NCBI GenBank assembly: GCA_026873275.1
Contig: JANTUC010000014.1
Location: 1-64,000, forward strand
Direction of reading: 5' to 3'
From: Pseudopithomyces maydicus
Taxonomy: Eukaryota; Ascomycota; Dothideomycetes; Pleosporales; Didymosphaeriaceae
DNA length: 64,000 nucleotides
The notes under the pieces were generated by a model, which did no database searches, had not been told where the DNA came from, and was given only the letters and a program-made list of their open reading frames with translations. This document shows positions 42,599-54,376 of this stretch, one piece after another. Made by a program: the position numbers and the translations under genes. Every line of letters starts with the position of its first letter. Within the stretch, counting starts at the first letter, position 1.

Positions 42599-44575
42599 AT
42601 GTTTTCCAGTGAACAAAATCGGCTGGTCTTCTCCTACGATGCCGAACAGCTTTGGGTTGAGCCATGGGGTCAGAATGCCTTGCGGGTCCGAGCTACAAAG
42701 ATGAGCACGATGCCTACCGAAGATTGGGCACTTCTAGAGCCCGCCAAATGCTCCGCAGACATCCAGATCGAAGATGCATCTGCCACAATTCGCAATGGCA
42801 ACATCAAAGCCAGCATCACAAAGCGCGGAAAACTCACGGTCTCCAATTCCAATGGCACAGCATTGATCGAAGAGTTCGCCCGTCACCGTCGGGATGTGAC
42901 CGATCCCAAGACCTCTGCGCTTGAAATCGAAGCTCGGGAATTCAAACCCATTAACGGCGGAGACTATCAGTTGACCGCGCGTTTTGAGAGTTTAGACCCA
43001 AAAGAGAAGATCTATGGCATGGGCCAGTACCAACAGCCTTACCTGGATATCAAAGGTACGCAGCTTGAACTTGCGCATCGGAATTCGCAGGCCAGCGTGC
43101 CTTTTGCTGTTTCTTCACTTGGTTATGGCTTTCTTTGGAACAATCCATCCATCGGCAGGGCCGTATTCGGGAAAAATGTCCACTCATTTGAAGCGCTTTC
43201 TACCAAGGCATTGGATTACTGGATCGTGGCTGGCGACACGCCAGCAGAGATCGTAGAAGCGTATGCTGAAGCGACAGGGAAGGTGCCTATGATGCCAGAG
43301 TACGGACTGGGCTTCTGGCAGTGTAAACTGCGGTATCAGACACAAGAAGAACTCCTGAGTGTGGCGAGAGAGTACAAGAAGCGTCAGTTACCCATCGACC
43401 TGATAGTTATCGACTTTTTCCATTGGCCACGACAAGGTGACTGGTGTTTTGACCAGACGTACTGGCCCGACCCAGATGCCATGATCAAAGAGCTGAAGGA
43501 CATGAATATCGAGTTAATGGTATCTATCTGGCCGACGGTCGATCGTCGCTCCGAAAACTTCGATGAGATGGTTGAGAAAGGGTACTTGATCCGAACGGAG
43601 CGTGGCGTCAGGATAGCCATGACGTTCCAGGGCAATACTGTGCACTTCGATCCGACGAACCCGGCGTCAAGGAAATATGTCTGGGGAAAAGCGAAACAAA
43701 ATTACTTCGACAAAGGCATCAAGGTGTTTTGGTTAGACGAAGCAGAGCCAGAGTATCGCGTCTATGACTTCGACAACTATCGATACCACCTCGGGCCTAA
43801 CATCTCGATTGGCAATGTATACCCTCTCGAGTATGCGCGAACATTTTACGAAGGACAGACTCTCGCGGGCCAGAAACAGGTCGTCAACCTTCTTCGGTGC
43901 GCGTGGGCTGGCTCTCAGAAATACGGCGCATTAGTGTGGAGCGGTGACATCGCGTCGTCATGGAGCAGTTTTCGCAACCAGCTCGCTGCAGGCCTGAACA
44001 TGGGAATGAGCGGTTTACCGTGGTGGACCACGGATATCGGAGGATTTCACGGCGGCGACCCGAGAGATGAAGCTTTCCGGGAGCTCTTTGTGCGATGGTT
44101 TCAATGGGGAACGTTCTGCCCGGTTATGCGGCTCCACGGTGATAGAGAGCCAAGGCAGCCACAGCATGGGACTACGGGCGGCGCGACTTGTCGCTCGGGT
44201 GCACCAAATGAGGTATGGTCTTATGGTCCAGAGGTATACGAGATTTGCAAGAAGTATCTTAATGTGAGAGAGGAGTTGAGGGATTACACGAGAGAGCTGA
44301 TGCGCGAGGCGCATGAAAAGGGAAGTCCCGTCATGAGGACACTATTCTACGTGTTTCCAAAGGACAAGAAGTGTTGGGAAGTTGAGGAGCAGTACATGTA
44401 CGGTGACAAGTACTTGGTGGCCCCGGTGTTGGAATCGGGAAAGAAAAGCCTCGAAGTGTACCTGCCTCAAGGCAGCCGATGGAGGGACTATTGGAGCGAA
44501 AAAGAATGGGACGGAGGACAGACGGTGGAATCTGAAGTTTCTCTAGAGAGGATGCCGATCCTTGTGCGTTGCTAG
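42599..44575 (+). CDS. GH31 family glycosidase, alpha-xylosidase type
   Basis: 658 residues without introns or signal peptide, so intracellular. The N-terminal beta-sandwich (~1-230) is followed by the GH31 barrel. The catalytic nucleophile is Asp380 in KVFWLDEAEPEY and the acid/base Asp450 in VWSGDIASSW, both in YicI-type alpha-xylosidase context (WLDxxEP; SGD). The enzyme would release alpha-linked xylose from xyloglucan oligosaccharides taken up by the cell. Substrate assignment rests on motif similarity; alpha-glucosidase activity is possible. The protein ends at RMPILVRC, just where family members usually continue past the conserved PVFV/R segment into the C-terminal beta domain, so it is either a short natural form or slightly truncated. 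Confidence 0.88.
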   Translation: MFSSEQNRLVFSYDAEQLWVEPWGQNALRVRATKMSTMPTEDWALLEPAKCSADIQIEDASATIRNGNIKASITKRGKLTVSNSNGTALIEEFARHRRDVTDPKTSALEIEAREFKPINGGDYQLTARFESLDPKEKIYGMGQYQQPYLDIKGTQLELAHRNSQASVPFAVSSLGYGFLWNNPSIGRAVFGKNVHSFEALSTKALDYWIVAGDTPAEIVEAYAEATGKVPMMPEYGLGFWQCKLRYQTQEELLSVAREYKKRQLPIDLIVIDFFHWPRQGDWCFDQTYWPDPDAMIKELKDMNIELMVSIWPTVDRRSENFDEMVEKGYLIRTERGVRIAMTFQGNTVHFDPTNPASRKYVWGKAKQNYFDKGIKVFWLDEAEPEYRVYDFDNYRYHLGPNISIGNVYPLEYARTFYEGQTLAGQKQVVNLLRCAWAGSQKYGALVWSGDIASSWSSFRNQLAAGLNMGMSGLPWWTTDIGGFHGGDPRDEAFRELFVRWFQWGTFCPVMRLHGDREPRQPQHGTTGGATCRSGAPNEVWSYGPEVYEICKKYLNVREELRDYTRELMREAHEKGSPVMRTLFYVFPKDKKCWEVEEQYMYGDKYLVAPVLESGKKSLEVYLPQGSRWRDYWSEKEWDGGQTVESEVSLERMPILVRC

Positions 44576-44934
44576 GATAGGCTTTAAGAAGGAATAGAGC
44601 GAGGCTGTGCTACCCAAATAATATGCGCCCCCATCATTGACAGCAGAGAAAGTCTTTGTAAGCTGCACCAAATATAGATAATTATTACGACCCTTGAGCC
44701 ATGCCTAATTTGGCCATGGAATCTTCAAGCCACCAACTGCCTCCAAAGCATCATCGGTCTAGGTGTTTAAGAGGCATACAGCGAAATGCCTAATGGAAAT
44801 ATGATCAGGAATTGAGATATTGTCGTTAGAATGCATCTAGAAAGCTAGGATCACTTCAGTCTTGTGATAACGGAATAAAATATTGCATATTGCCTGTGGC
44901 TATTCACAGCGGAAACTCATACGAGTTTGCTTTA
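44576..44934. other. Convergent intergenic region
   Basis: Between the stop codons of the GH31 gene (+) and the serine hydrolase gene (-). It should hold both 3' UTRs. No RNA gene or repeat is seen. Confidence 0.5.
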
Positions 44935-46587
44935 CTAAACTTCTGATTCGTGGGCCTTCAACAAAAGTGTTCTCCACGCAACCATTTCAATACCAGTGAC
45001 CTTGTCTTCGCTCAGGTGAAAAGCCACTCCATCTAAAGACTGTGTTGCATGTCTCAGTTTATCGCCCCAATTCCAGCTCGCGCAGTACTGCTCTGCGAAA
45101 CCCCTAGCTGTGCCTTCGTTGATCCTATCAAGCAACATAGTCCATGGCTCCTTCTCCTTATGCAGCACATCGGAAGTCGAGGGGTACAATCTAGCACTAG
45201 CATCTGAGGGGTCTAGTCCCTGGGTCGTAGCCAATGCAGGTACGATGGCGACGTTGTTCAGTATCGCGGTTTCGACTCGCAGCCCGGGGCCATCGTCGAC
45301 TGAGATAGATATGACGCTACTTCCATCAACCGAGCGGTATGTACCTGCGTATTTCTCGACGGCTTGTTTACGGGCTTCATGATCTGCATAAGCAATGAGA
45401 GGCTTTGTTACCATTGGAAGCAAAATCTGCGTAGCCGCACCTGCATCGTTGCCAGCCACGTGTATCGTAAGAGCAATGCTATGCTCTGGAACCATGACTG
45501 CGTAACTTGCGTAGCCTGCGACGCCACCAGCTTTTGTATAGAGATCTATGGGACGAGAGACTGCAAGGTCGATGTCAGTGGGGCGGAAGATCTCCCATGG
45601 AGCGCCAACGAGTTGGTGTAACGAAGGTAATAGCGATGAAGGTTGAAGCCATTTCCGGGTTCGCGCAGGAGAGAGTATTTGATTCGTCTGTATCGCTTCA
45701 AGAAAGAGAAGCATGTCATTTGCTGTACTCCAGATCCCTCCACAGGGGTCAAATTTGCCAAATGAATGGGCGAACCAACGATCTCCAGCTTGTGGTAAGA
45801 TCGCGGCACTGTTGTCGGTAGGAGTATCGAAGGAGGAGTTACGCATACCAATAGGATCGAAAATAAGTTCTTGAATTATCTGCGTGTATGGCTTGGAGTG
45901 AACGTGCTCTAGTGCCATTCCGAGCAGGTTATATGAGATGTTGGAATACATTGGTCCAGAATTTGGTGATGTGGGAAGATACGCAGCTTTGTTGAACATG
46001 TCGATCACCTCATCTCTTGAACAAACCTTCCCTCCAGGATAAACATCGCCACTGGGGAGATCATCAGTGACAGTTGGGAGGCCTAATTGTGCTGGTGAGA
46101 AACCCGGAATAAGTGCCAAGTCTCCAACATAACCCTTCTCTACCGTCAGTGATACCATATTTTACATATATTAGAGCAGACGTACAAATCTGCCCAGTCC
46201 ACTGGTCTGATCTGCCAAGGATCCAATCGTCACTTCTGCATATGCTTCCTCGTCCAGACCTGGTACAAATTTAGCAATACTATCTTCCCAACCAATGGAT
46301 GGCCTCGAAAGTAGCACTGCGAGTACAGTAAACACTTTTGTTACACTCGCTACTCGGATTTGAGTTTCATATAGGTTTCTAGCATCTTGTTGGCCTGCGC
46401 CATGCGCATATTCGAATACAGGCGACCCGTTAATGGAGGCTTTTATCACAATGGTCGTGTCGTTGAACCATGGATATGCTTTCAAGGTTGTCAGGAAGTC
46501 AGCGATAGCTGGCAGAGGTGCCAGGTTGGTTGGAGGGGGTAATGGGTGACCGGGTGGCGGGCAATATTTCTGTCGATGCGGTTCCAT
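44935..46587 (-). CDS. Beta-lactamase/transpeptidase-fold serine hydrolase
   Basis: Two exons: 46587-46186 and about 46136-44935. The intron starts GTACGT at 46185, with branch-like CTGAC near 46148. Two in-frame acceptors (TAGAG, exon 2 from 46137; or GAGAAG, from 46134) give a one-residue difference. The product is ~535 residues. Catalytic motifs are SVTK (Ser81-x-x-Lys84), YSN (~196) and a KAGG box in the TKAGGVAGY segment, the SxxK / YxN / KTG-like set of class C beta-lactamases and related esterases. Fungal members are often secreted or act as esterases in metabolite pathways. Here the modelled N-terminus (MEPHRQKYCPPP...) has no signal peptide, although CPPPGHPLPPP resembles the region just after the signal in relatives, so an upstream exon may be missing. 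Confidence 0.85.
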
Positions 46588-48001
46588 AATTTGATACTAT
46601 GCTCCGTCTTAGGAGTTGACGCCTAGACCGGGCTTTCACTCGAGTGATTATTCAGTGATCCTGTCAGTCCTGATGGGTATCGTCTCTATGAGAGTTGGAA
46701 CAAGATTTTTATTGTTTTCCGAGTGTCGTACGTGAGTTGGTTTTCGCCGTGTCTGTCGGACGAGAATCCATCCATGCAGATTCACAGGCGCAGCAATGCT
46801 GATCGTGGCTGGGTGTGCTCGCTTATTGGTCGTGCTCATGCACAGCCGACAAAACTGCGCTAATTGAAGCCCAGCTCATTGGAGAGCTTCAGTTTCCTAA
46901 AGTCTGTGGGTCGCTCAAGTGGTCGCGAAAAAAATGCGGGAGAAGAGAACGTATGCTCATTGGAAATGCACGTGTATGGAGGCGGGGTAACCCGGTAAGC
47001 CAGAGGAAGCATACGAGTCACGTGATTTAACCGGCCTGGGGGCCAGCCGGGTTTAACCAGCTGTGGTGTTTCCTAGTGCGGGAATGTAACACCTGGGCAT
47101 GCATGCAAGCCCTGAGCATCACGGGAACGTCTCTAGAAATCTGCCTTGGAAATAGGGAAGGAGTTTTCGGGGAGTAAGTTGCGAATGGGTATCCCACAGT
47201 CAGCGTCAGGTGAATATGGGAACACATCGTGATGTATATAGTAGGCGTAAACGATTCTGTCAAATTTCATTTTACCAATCAACTATTTCCTTTGAAGAAG
47301 TTAGTGGGCCTAGTATGAGTGTGTTATGCAATCGCAATCAATTCCCGTTTCGGCTACAGCCTCATTCATGGATCCATGGGTTGCCCTAGATCACGTGGCG
47401 TCCTTCACCTCGTATGCGAGGCCACTCAATCCATGGGACTAGTGTTTCAGAACTGACTTTAAACCTTTATTTCCAGATGCAGATATGTTCTGCATAGTTT
47501 TGTCCGTGTAGATCGTCTATTTCGGGGACTTTGCAATAGGTCTGACCATGGTGGCGGGCTTACGCCGCCCTGCGCCTCGTTACATGCCCGAGCCAAGACC
47601 ACGACACGCCAAATCTCAGGCCTGGCGAACGATATAGCGAGTAAACCTATTCGCTGCAATATAACTGATGAGGTGCAAATGAACCATCTTGCAAAGGTGC
47701 TACAGCAGCTGTATTCATACCAATGATGAGAGCGCTTGTGGTGATAGCAATACGGCCGATAGATTAAAAAGGCAGAAACATAGCATGACCTAGTAGCTTT
47801 GAACCGAGCCGCGGGGCTAGTCCTCGTAAACTCGTGGCTGCACAGACCGATTCCTTAATCCTCTGTCCACATCGGGCATGCCCGCAGGACGCAAACCCGA
47901 CTATACAAGACAGAGACATGCCGGGTTTATCATCGTCTGCTCGCAGTCTGCTAGGCGCGCATGTACGACCAACAAAATCAGGTTTGGATTAGTGTACGAT
48001 A
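46588..48001. other. Divergent intergenic region with CACGTG boxes
   Basis: 1.4 kb between divergent genes. TCACGTGA lies at 47018-47025 and CACGTG at 47392-47397, matching bHLH-type E-boxes. Short ORFs here have no family features. It contains the promoters of both neighbours. Confidence 0.45.
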
Positions 48002-49629
48002 ATGGAGCGCATTCTTGAGCTGGTAAAGGATGTGCCAGAGTTGCCAAAGGAGCAGATCTATTGGATCATTGATCATGCTTGCCGAGTGGACAAGTTGAGC
48101 TTTCAGGTGAGTAACAAAATAAAACAACTACATCGATAAGGCTTTTAATACTGATAGGAATAGGTGGTCTCGATACTACTAGGAGTTCTCGCTATACTAG
48201 CATCCATAGCAAGGATAGGCTTCAGATACCGAAGCTCAGAGCCACTAAAGCTGGAGGACTATTTCATCATCTTCGCCACAACATGTCTTATTGCTGAAAT
48301 GGGCCTACTTCTTTCCTACACGGGAACAATATTCAAAGTCGATGGGGCCACATTGAACGCTACTGTGCTGAAATTTGCGACGATCGATTCAGATCTGGGA
48401 AAAGAGCTCACAAGAGGAGGGCCTTCGGTTCTGATCGCATATCTGACCTTGGGATGGCTGGCAATATTCTCCGTCAAGTACAGCTTCCTAGCGCTATTCT
48501 ACAAGATGTGTCGGAACGTCAGTCGAAAATTGACAGCGTATTACTGGGTTACTGTGGCGGCAACGGGCATGAGCTGCTTAGTCGTCATCTTCGAGAGTTT
48601 TATTCTCTGTCCGCAGTTCGGAGCCGAGGCGGCAAAATGCTTCTTGATCAACAATTACACATTCAGCATTAGCTCAGGAGTAGTGGTACAGTCGTTGGAC
48701 ATTGCAACCGATCTGATGAGTGCGCAAAACTGGTCTATTGATACCGAAGCCTCCGCTAATAGTTTTCAGTTATCAGTATTCCGTTAACCTTGCTCAAGAT
48801 GTCGCACCTGAGGCTGGGAAGTAAAGTTCGATTAGCTACAGTCTTGTGCCTCTCAAGCATTTGCGTCATCCTCAGCATCGCACGACTAGCCGCTGGAATG
48901 CATCGGAACATCTTCGGAAAATGGCAATTTGGAATGGCGTGGTTGAGCTTCATGCTGCACTGCGAAGCTTCTGTCGCTGTCATGGCTGGCTCGATTCCGG
49001 CTTTGCGTGCATTCTACACTGCACACCGCACCCAGAAGATGGAACACCAGAATGAGAAAGTCCCTGAAAATGCCAAGGGAAAGGCTTTGCGGGTTCTAGG
49101 TTCAATGCGACGAAAGGAAGAACCGATTTTACCAAGACATGAGAGAGTGCAACCTAGGGCGTCGATAGCAAAATGGCGGCAGTCCATCATCGGCATAATT
49201 CCTAGGAGGCCACTCACTTACACAGGAGGAGACCTGAATATTGTTGATCTGGAAGGCCAGCGATATTCAACAGCAGAGAGTATGGTGATCGATTCAAGAC
49301 TCGCATACCACAAGATACGGAAGCAAGAGCTGGAACGAGACGGAATACGGGTAAAGCGGGAGACCATCATCTGGAGCGAAGAAGTGAGGCCGCATCACGA
49401 ATCTGTAGACATGAGCGAAGTAGGTTTTTTCCATTTGCATTGCCGACAAGGACATGCTCACTGACCGGATCAGGCTACCTCACATTCTGGCACAATCATA
49501 TCCTCCGTCGCTAGCTCTCCAGATCTGAAATCTGGCGAACTAGCAGTCCCAGCTAGAACCTTTTCAACCAAAAGGTTTGACTATTTTCTCGGTTCTCATT
49601 TCGGGAAGGTTAAATTGGGGCTGCACTGA
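48002..49629 (+). CDS. Rhodopsin-domain (Pth11-like) integral membrane protein
   Basis: Four exons: 48002-48106, 48164-48719, 48770-49419, 49474-49629. Introns of 57, 50 and 54 nt have GT..AG ends and restore one frame; the first junction gives ...KLSFQ-VVSILLGVL, the second ...DIATDLM-I-ISIPLTLL. The start ATG at 48002 opens a short cytosolic or lumenal head (MERILELVKDVPEL). Several hydrophobic helices follow (LGVLAILASIAR, YFIIFATTCLIAEMGLLL, WLAIFSVKYSFLALFY, TVAATGMSCLVVIF, VLCLSSICVILSIARL), then a long polar tail (~last 190 residues) with basic and acidic clusters. This is the common fungal DUF3328/rhodopsin-domain architecture at the plasma membrane; family members are suspected sensors, ligand unknown. 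The last exon is inferred and uncertain. Confidence 0.8.
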
Positions 49630-50123
49630 TGCGCTACCAAGAACTTGCGGAAGATTGAGCAATGGAGACGGCCGAAGAGATACCCTGATCGAGACCTTGA
49701 TAGATACCCCGCAATATACCCTAATGTTGATTATTTTTTAAAGACCAATGACAAGCATTTGTAGGCCCTAGTGCACCTGCATATTCAGAATGTTTGCGAT
49801 GTCGCAATTTTGAAGCTGAAACCAGGGCACTCGGGTATCTCTGAACCTCGGGAATCTAGAAAGCACGTGACGTCCTTCGCTCTGAAGTTTTTCTGAGCGT
49901 GGGTGTAACCCCTTCCTCGCAAAACGTGCAAGTACTTGTGAATCTCTCTTAGAAGTATTGGGAACTACTGTGAGTGGTCCTAGCCATCACAGGTTATCGG
50001 GCATCGCGTGCCTTGTTCGCGGCCCCGGGGGATTATCTGAAAACTCCATACCAACTCCTCGCTCAGAATCAATAACCGTCCCAGACGCAGAAAGTGACGA
50101 AAAAAGTAAAAATGACGTTACTA
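49630..50123. other. Convergent intergenic region between two rhodopsin-domain genes
   Basis: 494 bp holding the 3' ends of both genes. Nothing else was recognised. Confidence 0.5.
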
Positions 50124-51274
50124 TTATACGGCGTCAGAGCCTGTCGCAGGCCTGCTCGAAGACTGCGAGCTTCCAGACTTAAAGGCGGCAGAATCTACCC
50201 GCATGGCATCTTTTCCCAGATCAGAAGTGTAATTAGTCCCATGGCGCTGATCAATGTCAGGTTCTACCGTGGTTGATAGATCCACGGTGTTTACGAAACT
50301 CGGACGCGTTAATTGGCGTTCCTTCAATATGCCTAGCTTCTTGAGACTGCGCTCTGCTGGCGACTTCAGACAAGGAAGCGAGCATGCGATGATCATGACG
50401 ATGTTCTCTAACATCGCGTATGTAGAAGGCACTATAGTCGCTTGCAGAGCATCACCGGTGCCAAATGTTAGGAACGTGGACAATTTCGCACAGAGGATGG
50501 CGGTGGCAAGCAGGCCGAGCGACATCAAGAATCCAATAAATATTTTCTCAGCCGTTGATCGTGAGAGGTTGCGGATAAGACGAATCGGCATTAACGAAAG
50601 CGCAAGGTCCATGAGGATGTAGATTGCTGGCGAGAATGAGTGTTAGGATGCTTGTGTTCGGGATTACCGACATACCAGATACAGCCCACCCGAAATTAAT
50701 AATGGGAGTCATCGGCCAGCATTTCACATCAGGAACTGTTTCCCAGCTCGCGGAGATAGGTCTGCACTGCCCAAGCTGGATAACGAAGTATGCCGTTGTG
50801 ATCAGGCATTGCAGACCCATCATGAAATAAAGAGTATAAGTCCACCATTTGGCGGATTCAAAGCGAAGTAGTGAGGCTGCTATCGATAAACGTGTGAAGC
50901 ACAGAGCAAAAAGCCACGATAGCTGCGTTGCGAATTGCATTTTTAGTGCCATTTTCAAGTCAGCCGGTGTGACATATGCCATAGGTTTGCCCCATCCATG
51001 CGCAATGGCATTGTAAGCGAAGAGGGCACTGAGGAGTGAAAGTCCCTAGATTTATGTCAATATAGGACAAATTCTTGTAGAAAATCAGACGAACCTCTCC
51101 GACGATGATAAGCCAATCATCTAGATGCAGTCTTCTTGTCCTCGCTACGCGTGTGTATATGCGCAAAATCACAAGTACTAGAGCAATAGCCCCCAAGAGT
51201 GTCACTGGTATCAGGTATATAGAAGAATTGTTCGTGTATGGAGGTATCGCGATCGCTGAATTCATGATTGCCAC
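50124..51274 (-). CDS. Rhodopsin-domain (Pth11-like) integral membrane protein
   Basis: Three exons: 51274-51095, 51045-50676, 50626-50124. Introns are 49 nt each (GTTCGT..CTAG; GTATGT..CCAG). They join to a 350-residue protein with ...DDWLIIVGE-GLSLLSALF and ...GWAVS-A-IYILMDLALSL. Helices include VTLLGAIALVLVILRIYTR, the LHLDDWLIIVGE motif typical of the family, LSWLFALCFTRLSIAASLL, TLYFMMGLQCLITTAYFVI, IYILMDLALSLMPI and IFIGFLMSLGLLATAIL, i.e. about seven spans. The ~95-residue C-terminal tail is polar and Ser-rich. It converges on the neighbouring gene of the same fold, but the two are clearly diverged in sequence. It probably resides in the plasma membrane; ligand and role unknown. Confidence 0.87.
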
Positions 51275-52939
51275 TACTATTGTTGTAGGTGTTTCGCCCT
51301 ACAGACGGACCACGGGCACGGTCATGGGGAATGGAGAAAGAGGGTCCCGAAAGCGAGTCAACAGTGGAGCTGGAGAAACGGAAGGCATCTAGGTGGGCCG
51401 GGTTATAAGACTAGCAGAGGTCGTTGCGTGCCGCAATGCCAAAAGCCCGCATCCGTGACACGAGATGGGCTTCGGTCAACAACACCCGAATTATAAACAA
51501 GGTTCGAGAATCCTGGGAATGAATGCGGAGAGCCAAGGGTCTACCGTTTGACACTGCGCGAAATGCCCTCGATGTGCCAGGCGTTGGGCATTTAAGATTT
51601 GCGCGGCTGAGCAGATTCATGGATGGTGGCGTGCTTCCATTGCGCCTGGGAGATGGCGACAATTTGCTGATTGGGAATCGATACTTAGCTCTGGACCTCC
51701 ACAGTTAGTGAGTAGAGCTAGTGGCTTGAGAACTGACTCGAACATGGGACAGCCGACCGCGCCGACCGCTGGCGGAGCGCTACCGAGGAGCTAAATGTGA
51801 GTCTTCCCCTGACGCTAAGGAAGACGGGAAGACGCCACCAAGCCCATGCTCGTGCGCTCAGCAATCCTCTTTTGATGCCCGCGTCATAATCTGGCCACTG
51901 CCGCCTGCCACAAGAAAGCATTCATTTGGGTAAGAAAGCAATTTTCGAAAGCTTGACTGATGTTGATATATTGCGCAATACATGAAGTTCCTTAATAACA
52001 CGAAAAACGTTTACTCAAGCATATCGTTGACAATTCCGACAGATATTTCCAGGCCTCCGAGCTCAAATTATCGATCCTTTCAGAAGATGAAGATGCATAA
52101 AGGTCTTGCTACATGGATCTAACCGTTCTTCCATCACAAAATATTCTTATGACGATTATTCTGGGGTCTTCTACATCTGAATGCTTCTCTCAGAGAAGGT
52201 AGACGTAGTAGAGGCTTATGTTATTCAAGATAACAGCGTTTCAAACTCACATGGATCAGGCATATGAGACAGAGAGAATCTGGTCAGCCTCATGGCGTAG
52301 AATAATCGGCCCTTAAAACCTACATCACCTGGGGGCCAAAATAAGGAACAGACCGCTCTTAGCTTTCTTCTGTGTTTCGTTCGATGAGACGAGATTATCT
52401 CAGAATCATACATCTGAGTACATTCTCGCGTGAAATATTCTTAGGCTTGGGAATTGTATATCAGTGGGTACCTGGATTGGCTATTGATGTCCTGCCAATC
52501 TGCGGATCGAAGGCTAATGTATCGCGAAGTTTGTAACTTTATTAGGCTGATAAAAAAATACCTTCATTCTCCTGACTACAGCTTTAGGTAGTCTCAATAA
52601 CGATTCTGATCTATATACGATAGTTCTATCATTCCCTATGTATGTAAGACATCAGTCATCAAGCAGTCCATATCCACAAGGTAGTCTCGAACGTTGAGTG
52701 ATTATTTTCTTAGCCTCAGGATCTGCACAGGGGCAGTGGGGTTAGACAGAGTCGACGACTACGACGTCGTGGATTGTGCTAAAGCGCTAGTAGATAGGAA
52801 CAATGTTTAAGGTGTCGGGGCCGATCGGCAGCTAGCGCTTGCAAACACCAGGTCTTGTTTTACATTAAAGCCCCCACCGGGCCTTCTTGGGAGAAAATCA
52901 GGAAGCTCTGTTTCCCGGTTCAGTACACGACAAGACGCG
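51275..52939. other. Intergenic region upstream of the lipase gene
   Basis: 1.66 kb. Two short open stretches near 51,411-51,708 lie on opposite strands and have no family signature. Closer to the lipase there are perfect 10-bp palindromes ACGACGTCGT (52761-52770) and GCCGATCGGC (52820-52829), possible dimeric regulator sites. It contains the promoters of both flanking genes. Confidence 0.4.
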
Positions 52940-54376
52940 ATGGCTCCTCTTCTATCCTATGGCATCGTAGCGGTATCCAACTTGCTGCTCGTTGCAAACG
53001 GTGCACCAGCACCCGTAGCTGTGTCTGAGCCAACCACGCGGACAATACAAGTTCGCGCGCCAGCTCCGGAGCCTCAACTTATCGGTGGATTGGTTGGTGG
53101 TCTTGTAGGCACCGTTGGCACCCTCACCAAACCTCTTGTGCAAATTCTGGACCAGACCCTCGACGAGTTACTTCACCCGAAACCCACAAGCCTGCCGCAA
53201 AATATCGATGATGTCCTCGGTTTTCTCCAGGTTCGGTATCAAAATAAAGATAACACGGGCTATGTCGACAATGGTAAAACCTATGCGCTGAATGGCATCC
53301 TTTCGAAAATTACTGGAGCACGAGGTCTAGCAGGAGCTACTATCAGCGAAGGTTCCCAAGGTATTAATTCCTTTACGAATCGCAACCCGGCACCTCCAAA
53401 GACCATCTATCCACAGGCCGCAACATCGGATCCCAAGTTTTCTGTTAGCGAATCAGCCTTGAGGTCAGCCATTTTCATTCCGTCGACCTTCAAGGCGGAC
53501 AAGGCCCCGAACCCGGTGTTGCTCGTCCCTGGCACGGCCACAATGGGCGGAATAAATTACGACGGCAACTTCGCCAAGATTCTGGCTGATGGAAAAATTG
53601 CGCAACCTGTCTGGCTGAACGTTCCTAACGCTTTGCTACAAGATACTCAGATCAATGTTGAATACGTCGCCTACGCTATCAACTACATCAAGGCTATTAC
53701 CGGTAAAAAGGTCAACGTCATCGCATGGTCGCAAGGCAACATAGACACTCAATGGGCGCTGAAATACTTCCCTTCGGTCCGGGACTCTGCAAAACAGCTC
53801 ATTTCCATATCCGCAGACTTTCACGGCACTACGCTTGCCAAACTCGTTGATCTCGGAGCCGACGCTGGCCTGGCACCCATGGCACAGGCCTTCCTGCAAC
53901 AGGAGTACAACAGCGCGTTCATAACGAAGCTCCGTGAGAACGACGGCGACTCAGCATACATTCCCACCACGAGTTTTTACTCCTCCGTATTTGACCAGGT
54001 CGTTGAGCCGCAATCGGGTACGGGCGCATCCGCTTACATGAAAGATGTACGTGGAGTTGGTGTTTCTAACAACGAGATCCAAAGTGTCTGCGGTCTCACG
54101 CCGGCGGGTGCTATCGGGACCCATGAGTCTTTGCTTTTTAATGGATTCGTTATCAGCTTGGCTTTGGAGGCATTGAAAAAGGGGAGGGCTGTGCAGGCAA
54201 GTGAGATTGACTTGCAAACGGCGTGCCAGCAGGCTGTCTATCCTGGACTAAGTCTGATCGATGTGGTCGAAACGGAAGCAGTTATACCCTTGGCTTTGAT
54301 CAATATCTTGGAATATGTCAAGGCTGGTTTGGGGGTGACGGCTGAGCCGGCGATTAGGGAGTATGCCAAATACTGA
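52940..54376 (+). CDS. Secreted CalB-type (Candida antarctica lipase B-like) lipase
   Basis: 478 residues, intronless. A signal peptide covers ~1-21 (SNLLLVANG-APAP). A pro/linker region rich in Pro, Gly and Leu (IGGLVGGLVGTVGTL) precedes the catalytic domain from ~170. The nucleophile is Ser264 in AWSQGN, as in CalB TWSQGG. The acid is Asp352 in SSVFDQVVEP, the His is 395 in GTHESLLFNGF, and PGTATMGG near 197-204 is the oxyanion-side loop. It hydrolyses ester bonds of lipids or polyesters outside the cell. It is longer than CalB (~317 residues) through its N-terminal part, as in several ascomycete relatives. Substrate preference cannot be told from sequence. Confidence 0.92.
   Translation: MAPLLSYGIVAVSNLLLVANGAPAPVAVSEPTTRTIQVRAPAPEPQLIGGLVGGLVGTVGTLTKPLVQILDQTLDELLHPKPTSLPQNIDDVLGFLQVRYQNKDNTGYVDNGKTYALNGILSKITGARGLAGATISEGSQGINSFTNRNPAPPKTIYPQAATSDPKFSVSESALRSAIFIPSTFKADKAPNPVLLVPGTATMGGINYDGNFAKILADGKIAQPVWLNVPNALLQDTQINVEYVAYAINYIKAITGKKVNVIAWSQGNIDTQWALKYFPSVRDSAKQLISISADFHGTTLAKLVDLGADAGLAPMAQAFLQQEYNSAFITKLRENDGDSAYIPTTSFYSSVFDQVVEPQSGTGASAYMKDVRGVGVSNNEIQSVCGLTPAGAIGTHESLLFNGFVISLALEALKKGRAVQASEIDLQTACQQAVYPGLSLIDVVETEAVIPLALINILEYVKAGLGVTAEPAIREYAKY

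Noticed and set aside
46135..46185. Split beta-lactamase gene as a disrupted pseudogene
   Set aside because: A ~50-nt intron with normal donor, branch and acceptor explains the break, and all catalytic motifs are present.
51411..51708. Overlapping 83- and 61-codon ORFs on opposite strands
   Set aside because: No family features, no start context and no intron links; probably chance ORFs.
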